This document shows, piece by piece, positions 1-9,875 of a stretch of 64,000 nt of DNA. This stretch comes from Diphasiastrum complanatum (taxonomy: Eukaryota > Streptophyta > Lycopodiopsida > Lycopodiales > Lycopodiaceae). Within the stretch, counting starts at the first letter, position 1, and every line of letters starts with the position of its first letter. The position numbers were made by a program, and so were the translations under genes. Below the pieces are notes generated by a model. The model did not search any database. It worked only from the letters and a program-made list of their open reading frames with translations, and was not told the DNA's origin. The stretch is taken from NCBI GenBank assembly GCA_029204225.1, contig CM055096.1, forward strand, positions 59,163,600 to 59,227,599. The letters are read 5' to 3'.

Positions 1-1005
1 TATTGACAAATATAAATCTATCTCTAAGTTGAAATTTCATATTGGCCTCAAAATTGCCAAAATAGATCAACTAAACTAGTTGATTTTTTCACACTCCCTC
101 TTCGACTAGTTTTAGCATAGATTTAGATAGAACTACAAGTGATGTTCTATGCTTCATAAAAAAATCTTTTCCCAATGCTTTGGTGAAGATATTAGCCACA
201 CACTCCCTTGATGAGACATGTTGAAGCTCCACCTCCTTAGCCATGGCTTGTTCTCTTACAAAATGATAAGCCACTTCAATATGCTTGCTCCATTCATGAA
301 AAATAGGACTGCTTGCCAACTTTTGGGATGAAAGGTGATCACAAAAGATGATTAGACTCTCTGAAAAATCCATCAAGTGAAAATCCATTACCATCCTTTT
401 GATCCAAAGCATCTTCTTTGTGCACGAAGTCAAGGCTTTGTACTCGGCCTCAATAGAAGATAATGAGATTGTTGTTTTTTCCTTCGACATCCATGAGATA
501 GTTCCATCACCTATGAAAATAGCATGTGCGCTTATGGATTTCCTATCCATTTGATCTCCAACAAAGTCCAAATCTAAAAATCCATACAAGTTAGGTGATG
601 ATCCTCTATAAACAATGCCAAAATCTCTAGAACCCGAGATGTACCTCAATACTCTCTTGCCTAGCTTCCAATGCTCCACACTATGATCATGCATAAATTA
701 ACTTAATCTACCAACACAATAGCTAAGATCAAGTATTGTGATGGTTAGATATATGAAGCCAAAAAATTACATTCCAATTAGATTTTTTTTAACAAGACAA
801 AAAGAAAATGAACCAACTATCTTTCTATAGAGAGTAATGTCCTTGAATGATCTTATAGTGAGCTTTATAGTCGACTCCATTGGTGTATCACAAGATTTAG
901 CATCTACCATATGAAATCATTCTAGAATAGAATTGGCATACTTCTCTTGACAAATGAAAGTAGATTGAGAAGCTCTAAATACCTGTATTCCCAAGATATA
1001 ATGCA
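1..1005 (-). mobile_element. Ty1/copia fragment (Copia-A): LTR sliver, RNase H and end of RT
   Basis: This is the 3' part of a copia element read on the minus strand. The first ~96 bases look like the start of its 3' LTR, because a purine run on the minus strand (gagggagtg) precedes a TG at about position 96. Upstream on the minus strand come RNase H (89-694) and the C-terminal end of the reverse transcriptase (about 700-1005, with LHYILGIQVFRASQ at about 960-1005). The RT part has stops and frame changes. The element ends abruptly where Gypsy-1 coding sequence on the opposite strand begins, so it is broken at a junction near 1005. Confidence 0.85.
89..694 (-). CDS. copia RNase H domain (partial polyprotein)
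   Basis: This open stretch of about 200 residues is the C-terminal RNase H part of a copia pol polyprotein, which degrades the RNA strand of the RNA/DNA hybrid during reverse transcription. Visible family features are LGKRVLRYISG at the RT/RNase H boundary, DLDFVGDQMDRKSISAH (usually DSDFAGD, so the first acidic site is altered), SLSSIEAEYKAL with the conserved glutamate, and SKHIEVAYHFVREQ followed by ANIFTKALG near the end. The reading ends with a natural-looking stop next to the polypurine tract. It is part of Copia-A and not a host gene. Confidence 0.85.
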   Translation of the reverse strand: MHDHSVEHWKLGKRVLRYISGSRDFGIVYRGSSPNLYGFLDLDFVGDQMDRKSISAHAIFIGDGTISWMSKEKTTISLSSIEAEYKALTSCTKKMLWIKRMVMDFHLMDFSESLIIFCDHLSSQKLASSPIFHEWSKHIEVAYHFVREQAMAKEVELQHVSSRECVANIFTKALGKDFFMKHRTSLVVLSKSMLKLVEEGV

Positions 1006-1011
1006 AAAGAC

Positions 1012-1987
1012 GTGGGACCACAACTTACTCCTGAACAGTATCAAGCACTCCGTTTGCTACTTATTAAGTATCAAGATTGTTTTGCATGGACTTATCAAGA
1101 TTTGAAGGGTATTCCGACATCAGTCATTGAACATACCATACCTTTAGTACCTGATGCAGTACCAAAGGTTGCAAAGTTCTATCGCTGTAATCCTAATGTG
1201 GCAGATCTGATAAAGAAAGAACTTCAGAGATTGCTTGACGCCGATTTTATTTATGAGATTGAGCATACCGAATGGATTTCACCGATTGTCATTGTCCCTA
1301 AGAAAAATGGAAAATTGCGAATTTGTGTGAATCTCAAAGCATTGAATAAAGTGACACGGAAGGATCACTTTTCGTTACCTTTTACTGAAAGCATTTTGGA
1401 TCGCCTTGCTAGAGCGGAAGCTTATAGTTTCCTGGATGGATTTAGTGGTTGCAACCAAGTTAAGATTGCACCTGCCAATCGCCACAAAACTGCTTTCAAC
1501 AGAATGGGACACCTATGCTTACAAAGTAATGCCGTTTGGACTCCGTAATGCACCAAGTTCATTCCAAAGAGTAATGCAATTTGTCTTTAAAGATTATCTG
1601 CAGAAATTCCTTGAAATTTACTTGGATGAATTGGGAGTTCATAGTACATATACAGACCACCTGGATCAATTGGAGAAAGTCTTTGAAAGATGCTGCAAAT
1701 ATCAGATTTCTCTAAATCCAGAAAAATGTCAGATATGGGTTTCTCACGGAGTGGTGCTTGGACATGTGATATCAAGACATGGTATTGCCACCGATTATTC
1801 TAAGATCAAAGTTATTTTGGAATTGCCACCGCCAGCAACAATTCGAGGAGTTTATGTGTTTATGGGTCATGCGAACTACTATCGAATTTTTATTATCTTC
1901 TTTGCGGATTTAGCACGACCTATATACAAACTAACTATTGTTCCTATTTGGACAGTTGAGGCGTTAGAAGCATTTGAAAAGTTATAA
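1012..1987 (+). pseudogene. gypsy reverse transcriptase (frameshifted, catalytic motif altered)
   Basis: RNA-directed DNA polymerase of Gypsy-1. Visible in order: DCFAWTYQDLKGIP, the IYEIEHTEWISPIVIVPKKN block, RICVNLKALN, the SFLDGFSGCNQVKIAP block holding the first catalytic Asp, KVMPFGLRNAPSSFQRVM, and the position of the catalytic Y/F-x-D-D box, which reads YLDE at about 1620-1634. The reading shifts from frame 1 to frame 2 near 1500, shown by the overlap of stretches 1012-1548 and 1406-1987. With the second Asp of the box changed to Glu and a frameshift, the enzyme should be dead. It ends at a TAA at 1985. Confidence 0.9.
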
Positions 1988-2011
1988 AAAGGATTATCTT
2001 CAGCACCAATA

Positions 2012-2395
2012 TTGCGTTCTCCAGATTGGACATTAGAATTTGCAAGCAGACAACTTACAGATCCAGAGAAGAATTATTCAACAACAGAACGTGAAGCGCT
2101 AGCCATGATTTTTTCTGTTCGGAAATTTCGTCACCATCTCATGAAAACGCACTTTGCATTTTATACAGATTATCAACCGTTACTTTACTTGGTAAATAAG
2201 ACGTGTAATACTGGATGTATTGCAAGATGGTTATTACTATTGACTGAATTTGGCTTTCGAATTGTGGTCAGAAAGGGGAAGCAACATTATCTAGCCGATC
2301 ACGTTTCACGAATTGAATCCGCACTACTTAATACTGAAGTGGATGATGAACTGCCAGATGCTGCGTTGTTCTATGTTGAAGCAGTACCTGAGTAG
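2012..2395 (+). pseudogene. gypsy RNase H with internal deletion
   Basis: RNase H domain following the Gypsy-1 RT in the same frame. The C-terminal half is clear: ASRQLTDPEKNYSTTEREAL with the catalytic Glu, FYTDYQPLLYLV with a catalytic Asp, and ADHVSRI with another. The segment that should sit between the start (SPDWTLEF) and ASRQL is missing. In the family this segment carries the first catalytic Asp (a DAS-like motif), so roughly 20-30 residues are deleted at about position 2040. The reading ends in TAG at 2393 within the linker to integrase (VPE, stop, ATDIV), followed by more of the same frame. Confidence 0.85.
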
Positions 2396-2416
2396 GCGAC
2401 AGATATTGTTGAGTAC

Positions 2417-3661
2417 TTGATGCTAGGACAACCGAATGAGTCTTTGACAAAAGTACAAAAAAGACAATTGATTCATAAGGCTCAACCTTATCAATTAATT
2501 GCAGGACAATTGTATCGTCTTGGATCAGATAATATTTTACGAAGATGTGCTTTACCGCATGAATTACCAGATCTAATCATGTTTTCACATGATGGCATGG
2601 GTGGAGGACACTTATCTACAGATATTACTGTTCACAAACTTTTGCAATCCGGTTGTTAGTGGCCTACGCTTCATAAGGACACAGAAAATTTTATTCAGAC
2701 ATGTGATGTCTGCCAGCGAGCACGACGGCCTACTCGACAAAATTATGAACCCTTACATCCGGTTTTATCGCAAGCACTGTTTGAAAAATGGGGACTGGAT
2801 TATATTGGTCCTATTCATCCCGCTGCTCAAGGATCTCAGGCTCGCTACATTATCATCGCAACTAATTATATGACCAAGTGGGTTGAAGCCAAAGCTGTCA
2901 AAGTAGCTGATGCAAAATCTACAGCCAAGTTTCTATATGAAAATATTATAATCCGATTTGGATGTCCGATCAAAATTGTCAGTGATCGGGGTACACACTT
3001 TGTTAATCAAACAATAAAGTGTTTACTGGAAGATTTTTTTGTTATACACAGATTTAGTACTCCCTATTATCCCAGAGAGAATGGCCAAGCTGAATCTTCC
3101 AATAAGATTCTCTGCACCATTATGACAAAGACAGTTGAAGCGAGTCGGTCTGATTGGGAACATAAACTGTATGCAGCATTATGGGCATTCAAAACTGCTT
3201 ACAAAAATAGTACAAATCAAACACCTTTTCAACTGGTTTATGGTCAAGATGCTGTTATGCCAATTGAATTTTTAATACCATCTTTACGCATAGCAACAAC
3301 AGAACGATTAAATGATGATCAGTCTTTACAACTTCGCCACGATGCGTTGCACAAATTATGTGAAACTCGATTGATGGCAGTTCATGCCTTAGCAGCAGAG
3401 AAAGCCCGCCGCAAGGCATGGCACGATCGGCGATTGCATAAGAAAGATCTGGAAGCAGGATATCTTGCATTGATGTACAAAACCAAGTTGATCAAGGGTA
3501 AGTTGAAGTTTACTGGGGAAGGCCCGTATAAAGTGAAGGAAATCCTGAACTATGGCGCAGTAATTCTTGAGCACTTGGATGGGAAACAATTTGACACTCC
3601 GGTAAATGGCAGTCGATTACGCAAGTTTCGGCAGCCTACTCCGCCAGTTCAGCAAGCCTGA
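2417..3661 (+). pseudogene. gypsy integrase (one in-frame stop)
   Basis: Integrase of Gypsy-1, which would join element cDNA to host DNA. The N-terminal zinc-binding region is visible (SHDGMGGGHL for the histidines, CDVCQRA for the cysteines), split by a TAG at 2657. The catalytic core follows in the same frame with all three acidic residues in context: GLDYIGP, SDRGTHF and PRENGQAESS. After the core come a basic linker (KARRKAWHDRRLHKK) and a C-terminal barrel-like part (GPYKVKEILNYGAVILEHLDG). The stretch 2870-3661 is uninterrupted. It is the best preserved part of the element. Confidence 0.9.
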
Positions 3662-4461
3662 TCTCAATATATTTTCTCATTTTATTTGTTTTTAATTTTT
3701 TGTTTTCAGTATTTAATTTGCTAACTTTTTTTTGGAAAAAGACAGTTAAAAAAAATAAAAAAAAATAAGGAAAGACTGATGAGCAAAAGTCAGGAAGTCA
3801 GCAGCATAAAGAAACGGAAGCACAATATTTTTATGGAAAATGACTTAGAAAACCACTGTTTGGGTCGATTTGGCCAATACAGTATCAAAAACCTTCGTTG
3901 AGCTCTCAGACTGTACATCCACCCTTGATTTATCTAAATTGAGGTGGGCGAAGGTTTCTAACAAGAAAAAATTCAATTTTTGGGTCAGGCGAATGTTCGG
4001 TGATATGCCATTTTGGAAACCTTCGCCGAGCATCATAACGTCATTATGAACCTTCATCGACCTGCTAGATGATCTTAAAATGTCAAAATTAGGTTGTCCA
4101 TAGGTTCAGATTGTGGAAAAAAACATTTATGACAGTACCTGGGTGAAGGACCCTCCTGGGCGAAGGTTCATCCTTTGCCAGACCTGGAAAACGTTTGTCT
4201 GATAGGTTCAGATCCCTAGAAATCTTCGCCGAGATTTTTATAGCATATTTTTACATTATTGTACATGCTTACAAATTTTTTTTCAGAACTGATCAGCCCA
4301 ACTACTATTCAAAAATTCACCTATAAGTTGGCTGAATTCGATTCATTCCTCACTTGTGCTAGCGAAGCTCTTGCGAATTTTTCTTGTGACCAAAGCCTTC
4401 CAAATTTCCTGCATTGTCTTCTGATACATTCTCACGCAATTATAATTCCTTTCTGATAATC
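3662..4461 (+). repeat. Gypsy-1 spacer with repeated CTTCGCCGAG / GGGCGAAGGTT motifs
   Basis: This stretch between integrase and the extra ORF has no coherent reading frame. It carries several copies of a short motif in both orientations: ccttcgttgag (~3892), gggcgaaggttt (~3946), ccttcgccgag (~4019), ccttcatcgacc (~4053), gggcgaaggttc (~4160) and cttcgccgag (~4224). Neighbouring words such as ataggttcagat also repeat (about 4100 and 4202). The opposing orientations could pair as stems. A poly-A-rich stretch lies at 3749-3770. Confidence 0.6.
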
Positions 4462-7337
4462 ATGTCTTCTACTGATACTTCCCAGTCTCCGCGCTATACT
4501 ATCCATCGTGATGTCTCATCTGCAACGGACATCATGATTCTTCCTAGCACAAGCATGGTGACTCAGTGGATGACCCTTGCGGAGCCTCTACTTACTGCAA
4601 TGGGTATTCATGAGAGAGCCTTTTCGGGACACATCAATATGGATTTCATCACTCTTGCCTTCAGTATGTGGAAGGAAGATAAATCCAAGTTTTACATCAC
4701 CTTCCAAGGAGCCACACACAAGGTGCGCATCACTGAGGCCGCACTTGCAGCTATAGGAATCTCATCTGGTACGCATGCCTCACCCAATCACAAGCACGCC
4801 AAATAGGCCATCAAGCCATACATTGACCTCACCAACGATCTACATTGGACTAATGATGGTTACCTTCTGGAAGCCATCACTGAGCCTTCCATCCACGCCG
4901 CTGCCCAATTGTTGAATCATTTCCTGATGGTTGACAACCTCAGGAAAGACCGCATCACATCTCAAATCCTTCACAGGATAGTGGAGTCCCACATCAAGTT
5001 GGCCAAAGCCCCTCTTGAACCATATAACTGGTTCAAGACTGTTTCCGGTGAGCTCAAGCGAGCTATTAAGGCCATACAAAGCAGTAGTTCATCGCTGGCT
5101 CTCTATTGTCTCTCTTAGCCGCTTCCCACTTAGAAAACAGAATCCATGGCTTCCACCTGGATTATGTGCTTTCGGTTTACGAAGAAGCACCAGCTGAGTC
5201 ATCTCACCAGGTCTCAAGTTCTCATAGTCGTCGTCGTCCACGCAGCGAGATCGTAATTCCTGACTCGCCTTCCGCATCACGACATCGTACTAGGCATACC
5301 TCGTCAGCTGTGCTTCCACCCCCTACTGTTGTTCGCACTGAACTTCCCTTTCTCCTCGCCTCTGATGCTTCCCTCACCTCTGCTCCCATACAAGGACAGT
5401 CTGTGACCATTGGGCCTACCGTTCCCATCAAGCTGCCCTGGCCGCCTCACCCCCGCACACCGAAGCAACCTCACCCAACACACAGTTCTTCATGGATATG
5501 TTCGATGATTCCGACCCCCTTGGGGCCACCGAAATCTTTGAAATGCCCCAGAGCCTAGCACCCTTTGAACCCCAATCCCCTGGAAGAGGATTCGGGCATA
5601 TCCACGAAGCTACTGTTGGTGTCGAAGATGCCAGTCAGCAACCACCCACACATGGTAGCCCAGCCACACTTCGGGTCGACACAACTGTCAAGTCACCAAA
5701 GCAGTTTGACACCACAGTGCCTGAAGGGTTTGAAGACGAGGATATTTTTGAAGAAGAAGAGACTTTGGCACCTATTCCACGCCTACCACGGACAGTACCA
5801 TCAGGGTCTCCTGCTGCTGCCACCTCCATGACTGTCGATTCTGGTGATGCTCTCGGGTTAGTTTCAAGCCTTGGGCAAGTGATCCAGTCTATGCTGGATA
5901 AAAAAAAGGAAATGGAACAGGGATCTCTGTTTTAGGATCCGAAAACACTCTGATCAGCCAAAAAATTGTCCAGCTGGATTGAGAGGTGAAGATAGCCAAG
6001 CAACATGAAGAAAATGTTGAAAGTGAAAAGACATTGGCCCAGTAACAAGCTGATCGCTTGGAAACCTACATCAGCTCCCTACAAAATGCCCTGACAACCG
6101 CACAAGATCAGGTAGATAAGGTAGTGCAAGATGCCAAGCAACAGGTGCAGCTGCTGAAGGGGCAATTACAAATGGCCGAACAAGATCGCACACCGCTTTA
6201 AGGTGAATTGAATGCGATCACCCTTGAGCGTGATGCATATCTGCAAACACAAATACCCGATCATCCGGTCACACGACGGAGATTGCATATTTGTTCAAGA
6301 GAATGGAAACATACAAAGTAGCCCTTCAGGGATTCCAAGGCCGCTTTGATAGGTTCAAAGGAGCAGCTTCAACCGAGTTGGCAAAGGCAAAAGAGACCAT
6401 CAATGCCTATGAAAAAGCCGCCGCTTAAGTGTTGGAAGCCGGACCACAAATCCCCGTCCCAGTCATGCCGCAATTCTCCCCTTCGCACCAAGAAGCTGTA
6501 CAGATGGATACAGGAGTTGATTCGAGCATGGACCAGGGGGGAGCCCTAGATCTAGCAGATCAACCGCCAACTATACCGGCAATACAAGCAGGTCCATCAT
6601 CATCAAGGACAAGCCATTTATTTAAAAGGCCCATCAGCGTCGAGGACCAGATCCAGACCTTCTTAAAGCAGCATCCGCATGAGTCCTCGCGTGGTGGATG
6701 GGTTCTCAGACTTAAGACCTCCGAGATCGAGGCCGACAAAGAATTGGACAAAATACTTGCACTGGGAGAGCAGCCGACATGGAGAATCACGATTTTTGAG
6801 AAAACTCCGGAATCAATTAGGAGTTACGTTGCCAGCCCTCGCCAGCTGCGGGTAGACCCTTATTACGTGCCAATGCCGCGAAGACAAAAATGGAAAAATT
6901 TGGGACTGGCTATAGATAAAATTACCATCCATACGCCCAATTGGCCAATCATCCACCAACCTTACAACCGAAATATTTCAGTGGATTTTCATCGGGCCTT
7001 ACAGGCATATCAGAGAGAATATGTCCACTCTCCGGATCCAACAGTGCGACAATCGGCAATGTTTGCAAAAGATCTAACTCTGTTGGCGTCAGTGGCAACC
7101 AAATGGGACGATTGCCTTCCTACCCTAGCATTTGATCCAAATAAGCCGATGGCCTCAGAGCAAATCAAAGATCAGCTGCCGATTGTTCGACTATATTTCC
7201 GTGCGGCTATGATGGGAGGCTCTTGGGAATCCCGCTTCACCTCATGGACAACTTCCAAGTGGATTGCCGGAGCCCACCGTTATTTCTTGTCGCATAATTT
7301 GGATTTCAATACTGCACGTGCAGTATCATTTAATTAA
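4414..7337 (+). pseudogene. extra 3' ORF region of Gypsy-1 (function unknown), broken
   Basis: Downstream of pol lies nearly 3 kb of decayed coding sequence. The first part (4414-5118) is one frame with a TAG at 4804. It begins near MSSTDTSQSPRYT and contains MVTQWMTLAEPLLTAMG and LLNHFLMVDNLRKDRI. A Ser/Pro/Thr-rich middle (about 5200-5935) follows, then a Lys/Glu/Gln-rich segment with heptad-like spacing at about 5940-6430, probably a coiled coil, carrying several stops. The last part (6429-7337, 302 residues) is open and contains WRITIFEKTPESIRSYV and LYFRAAMMGGSWESRF. Athila/Tat elements commonly carry an additional ORF here, but I do not recognise a catalytic domain. Confidence 0.6.
6429..7337 (+). 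CDS. C-terminal part of the Gypsy-1 extra ORF, 302 residues open
   Basis: This is the longest uninterrupted coding stretch in the extra ORF region. It starts inside a Pro/Gln-rich linker and becomes a globular-looking segment from about residue 60, rich in aromatics (WRITIF, YYVPMPRRQKWKNLG, TPNWPIIHQPYN, SKWIAGAHRYFLSHNLDF). There is no signal peptide, membrane span or zinc-knuckle pattern, so an envelope or nucleocapsid role is not supported by what I see. The stop lies about 65 bases before the polypurine tract, as expected for the last ORF of an LTR element. Confidence 0.5.
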   Translation: MLEAGPQIPVPVMPQFSPSHQEAVQMDTGVDSSMDQGGALDLADQPPTIPAIQAGPSSSRTSHLFKRPISVEDQIQTFLKQHPHESSRGGWVLRLKTSEIEADKELDKILALGEQPTWRITIFEKTPESIRSYVASPRQLRVDPYYVPMPRRQKWKNLGLAIDKITIHTPNWPIIHQPYNRNISVDFHRALQAYQREYVHSPDPTVRQSAMFAKDLTLLASVATKWDDCLPTLAFDPNKPMASEQIKDQLPIVRLYFRAAMMGGSWESRFTSWTTSKWIAGAHRYFLSHNLDFNTARAVSFN

Positions 7338-7406
7338 GATTCGGCGCAAAGCCAATAAAAGTCCCCAATAACTGCATATTGCAGGTGTCGTGGGACCGCC
7401 ACCAGT

Positions 7407-8157
7407 TTTGGTGGGGGATACTATTGGAGGATTTGCGGATCCCTAGGCAACCCTAACCCTAGTTAATAAGTGAGAGGGATTTGGCCCTACATGTGTAAGT
7501 CCAACCCAATGATCACATAGTTATTTGATTGATAAGCTAAATGTTAATAAAAGGACTTTAGGGCTTTTTGCGGGACTTTTAATGTCGCAGGGCCTAAATG
7601 TCAAGTTAGTGAATAAAGTTGGATTTCCCTCCAATTTTGATGGTGCTCACACTTTTTTAAATTTGAATAAAAAGAGAGGCAAGACTGGACCAATAGGATT
7701 TAGAGGCCAGGGTCCTCCTCTCTACTATAAAAAGGGACCAACTCGAGTTGCTCCTGATGTTCATTTTCTCATTTCAATAAAGCATATTGGTTTTCTTTAG
7801 AAATGGATTGATGAATGTCTTTGCTCTTCCTTTCTTTTCTTCCATTTCTCATGCTTCCTTTGGATTTTGCTAATTGTTGGATTTGATCATTATTGGGATT
7901 GCTATTTCTTATGCTTTTTGTGAGAGAGAAAAGGAGAGAGAGAAGAGTAAGTTTCTATCATTGTTGTGAATTTAGGGTTAATGGAAGTAGGGTTAATGGA
8001 TGTAGTGTTAATGCTTAGTATTAATGGATGTTAGTGTTAGATCCTCCATTCATGTTGAAATCTGAACTATACTATCACTCTCATGGGAACGAACCTCCGC
8101 GTGACAACTAACTCCATCTCTTTGATGCTAGATTGACTAGATCTTGGATTCAAGTTA
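7407..8157 (+). repeat. polypurine tract and 3' LTR of Gypsy-1 (end truncated)
   Basis: A G-rich tract (ttttggtggggga) precedes the LTR start at 7419. Alignment by eye with the independent LTR at 47680-48396 supports this: both continue with ttggaggrtttgc, gttaataagtgagagggatttgg, acttttaatgtc and ggaacgaaycttcgcgtgacaac-like blocks. A TATA-like tataaaaagg lies at 7725, followed by a CT/GA-rich leader. The terminal CTACA seen in the related LTR is missing. The sequence runs into an 11-base A tract at about 8160 and then Gypsy-2 on the opposite strand. Confidence 0.75.
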
Positions 8158-8989
8158 GGCAAAAAAAAAAATCCACTACAATGAAGATGTAGACTTCGCG
8201 GATCGTTCCCGTTGGTGGTAGATCAACAATGATCCTGATCTTTGATAGATTTGTGGAGATCCCGTGTCTTGACACTATATGGCCGAGAATCAAGCCATGT
8301 GTCACCCAGAATTGACATTTTGCTAGATTCAGGGAGATCTGGTAGTCGCAGCATTTTCGTAACACTTTTTTCAAATTGGATAAGTGTTCTGAGTCTGGTC
8401 CATGCACGCACAGATCGTCCAAGAAAATTTTCAGAAATTTTTGAAGATAATCTTTGAATGCCACCTGCATGACTCGCTAGAAGGTGCTTGGGGCATTGCA
8501 AAGTCCGAATGGCATCACTTTATAGTCATAGGTTCCCCATTCTGTGGCAAATGTTGTCTTGTGCCGGTCCTAGGGGGCTATCTTCACCTGGTTGTAGCCA
8601 GTGAAACCGTCTAGAAAACTATAGGCTTCGGTGCCAACTACTCTGTCGAGGACACTTTCCGTAAATGGTAAAGGAAAATGATCTGTTTTGGTGACTGCAT
8701 TTAGCGCCTTCAAATTCACACAAATCCGCATTTTGCCATTCTTCTTGGGTACTCTAACTATCGGTGATACCCATTCCGTGTGTTCGATTTCATAGATGAA
8801 ATCTGCATCCATCAGCTTCTGCAACTCCTGCTTGATCAACTCAGTATAATTCAGGTTGCAGCGGTAATAACGACTTATCTTGGGAACTGCTCCGTCCACC
8901 AAGGGTATGGTGTGTTGGACTACTGTTGGTGGAATGCCCTTCAGGTCAATATAACTCCAGGCAAAACAGTCTTTATATTCCACCAACAA
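8150..8989 (-). pseudogene. gypsy reverse transcriptase (nonsense mutations, FLDD kept)
   Basis: RT of Gypsy-2, in a single frame interrupted by stops. Motifs on the minus strand: DCFAWSYIDLKGIPPTVVQH, IYEIEHTEWVSPIVRVPKKN, RICVNLKALN, SFLDGFTGYNQVKIAP, then after a stop [21 protein letters not shown], another stop, and KIFLDDLCVHG with an intact F-L-D-D catalytic box. The stops are TAG at about 8567 and TAG at about 8480. Both sit where the family has Gln or a similar codon, as if C changed to T. The reading dissolves in the A tract at about 8160. Confidence 0.9.
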
Positions 8990-8992
8990 TGA

Positions 8993-9568
8993 TCATAGTC
9001 TCTTGAACTGTGTGGGTGTTAACTGCTCTCCCACATGCACTATCTTTTCTTCTTCACCTGGCTCGGCAAGATTCATCGGTTGTGTTCGCGTAGGTCCCTC
9101 GAAGACTTGTTCCACTGGTGCTTGACTTTGATCAGGTTCTCTCTGGGCTTGCGGCATCATGATTACCACGTCGTCCAAGGTATAATTCTTGAAGGTCTCA
9201 AGCATCTCATGAACTGGCGCTCATTGAGATTCCTCCTTCAGCATATTGATCTTAGTCCGACTGGTCATTTTTTGATTTTTTGTCACCTGTGTAGAAGATG
9301 ACGTTGTATCTGACTCTATCTTGATTGACTTCAAGAAATCTAACACCTTCTTTTTGCTCTTTTTTGTCATTTTGGTGGGTTCATCCTTGTTGTCTCTCAT
9401 CGGGACTGCCGTGACATTCGCCTCATGGTTGCGAATATCAATATCCACTGTAGCTATTACCTCTTTGGGTAGATCACTCCATCGGATCACCTGGGTGTAG
9501 CGGTGCTTCAATTGATTCTTCTTATTCGCAGGTGCCTTGGGTGGATCGATCCTTGAGACTTTCGCCAT
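8993..9568 (-). pseudogene. N-terminal polyprotein piece of Gypsy-2
   Basis: On the minus strand an ATG at 9568 opens MAKVSRIDPPKAPANKKNQ, a Lys/Asp/Thr-rich hydrophilic segment, and continues in one frame through a TGA at about 9220 and another at about 8993 into the RT. The ATG lies about 290 bases inside the primer site, where a first ORF is expected. There is no CCHC knuckle or protease motif, so most of gag and protease have been lost. The remaining text is acidic linker such as NYTLDDVVIMMPQAQREP before the RT. Confidence 0.65.
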
Positions 9569-9855
9569 AGCAGACTTTTGCGGTGGTTGAGCTGGATGAG
9601 ATTTTAGGCTCTTTTTCCCTCCAAAATGCAGATTGGTGTTTTTTTTTGGGTTTTTTGGCTGGTTGGTTTGGGTTTCAAGCTCTTAGAGGCTGTTCAGGGC
9701 CTCCTCTACCCTCTCACACCTCCTCCGCTAGCTGTGAACGGTCCAAACACAAAAAAATACAGAAAACTAACTTTAAACACCCAAAAATCTACCTAAAACT
9801 ACTCTAAATAGCAAGAAAATAGCTAAAATACAGCTAAACTAGTTAGTGGAAACCT
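9569..9855 (-). other. Gypsy-2 untranslated leader
   Basis: This is the stretch between the primer site and the first ATG of Gypsy-2 (minus strand). No coding frame was recognised. It is A-rich on the minus strand, with a run of A residues at about 9635-9650. I see no further feature in it. Confidence 0.5.
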
Positions 9856-9875
9856 ATCCCCGGCAACGGTGCCAC
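9856..9875 (-). promoter_or_regulatory. primer binding site complementary to tRNA-Asp
   Basis: On the minus strand, right after the LTR end (...CTACA, then one g), the sequence is TGGCACCGTTGCCGGGGAT. It pairs with the 3' end of plant tRNA-Asp(GUC), which ends ATCCCCGGCAACGGCGCCA, at 18 of 19 positions. Such priming is known for Athila/Tat-type gypsy elements. The match fixes the LTR boundary and the orientation of Gypsy-2. Confidence 0.9.

Larger units (their letters stand above)
1005..8157 (+). mobile_element. Ty3/gypsy element, Athila/Tat-like (Gypsy-1), 5' truncated
   Basis: A plus-strand gypsy element lacking its 5' LTR, gag and protease. It runs RT, RNase H, integrase, a spacer, a long extra ORF region (4414-7337), a polypurine tract (7407-7418) and a 3' LTR (7419 to about 8157). 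Pol uses one main frame from 1406 to 3661, interrupted by in-frame stops at 1985, 2393 and 2657, with one frameshift near 1500. A large extra ORF between integrase and 3' LTR fits Athila/Tat-type non-chromovirus elements. It is inactive. Its 5' end abuts Copia-A and its LTR end abuts Gypsy-2. Confidence 0.85.
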
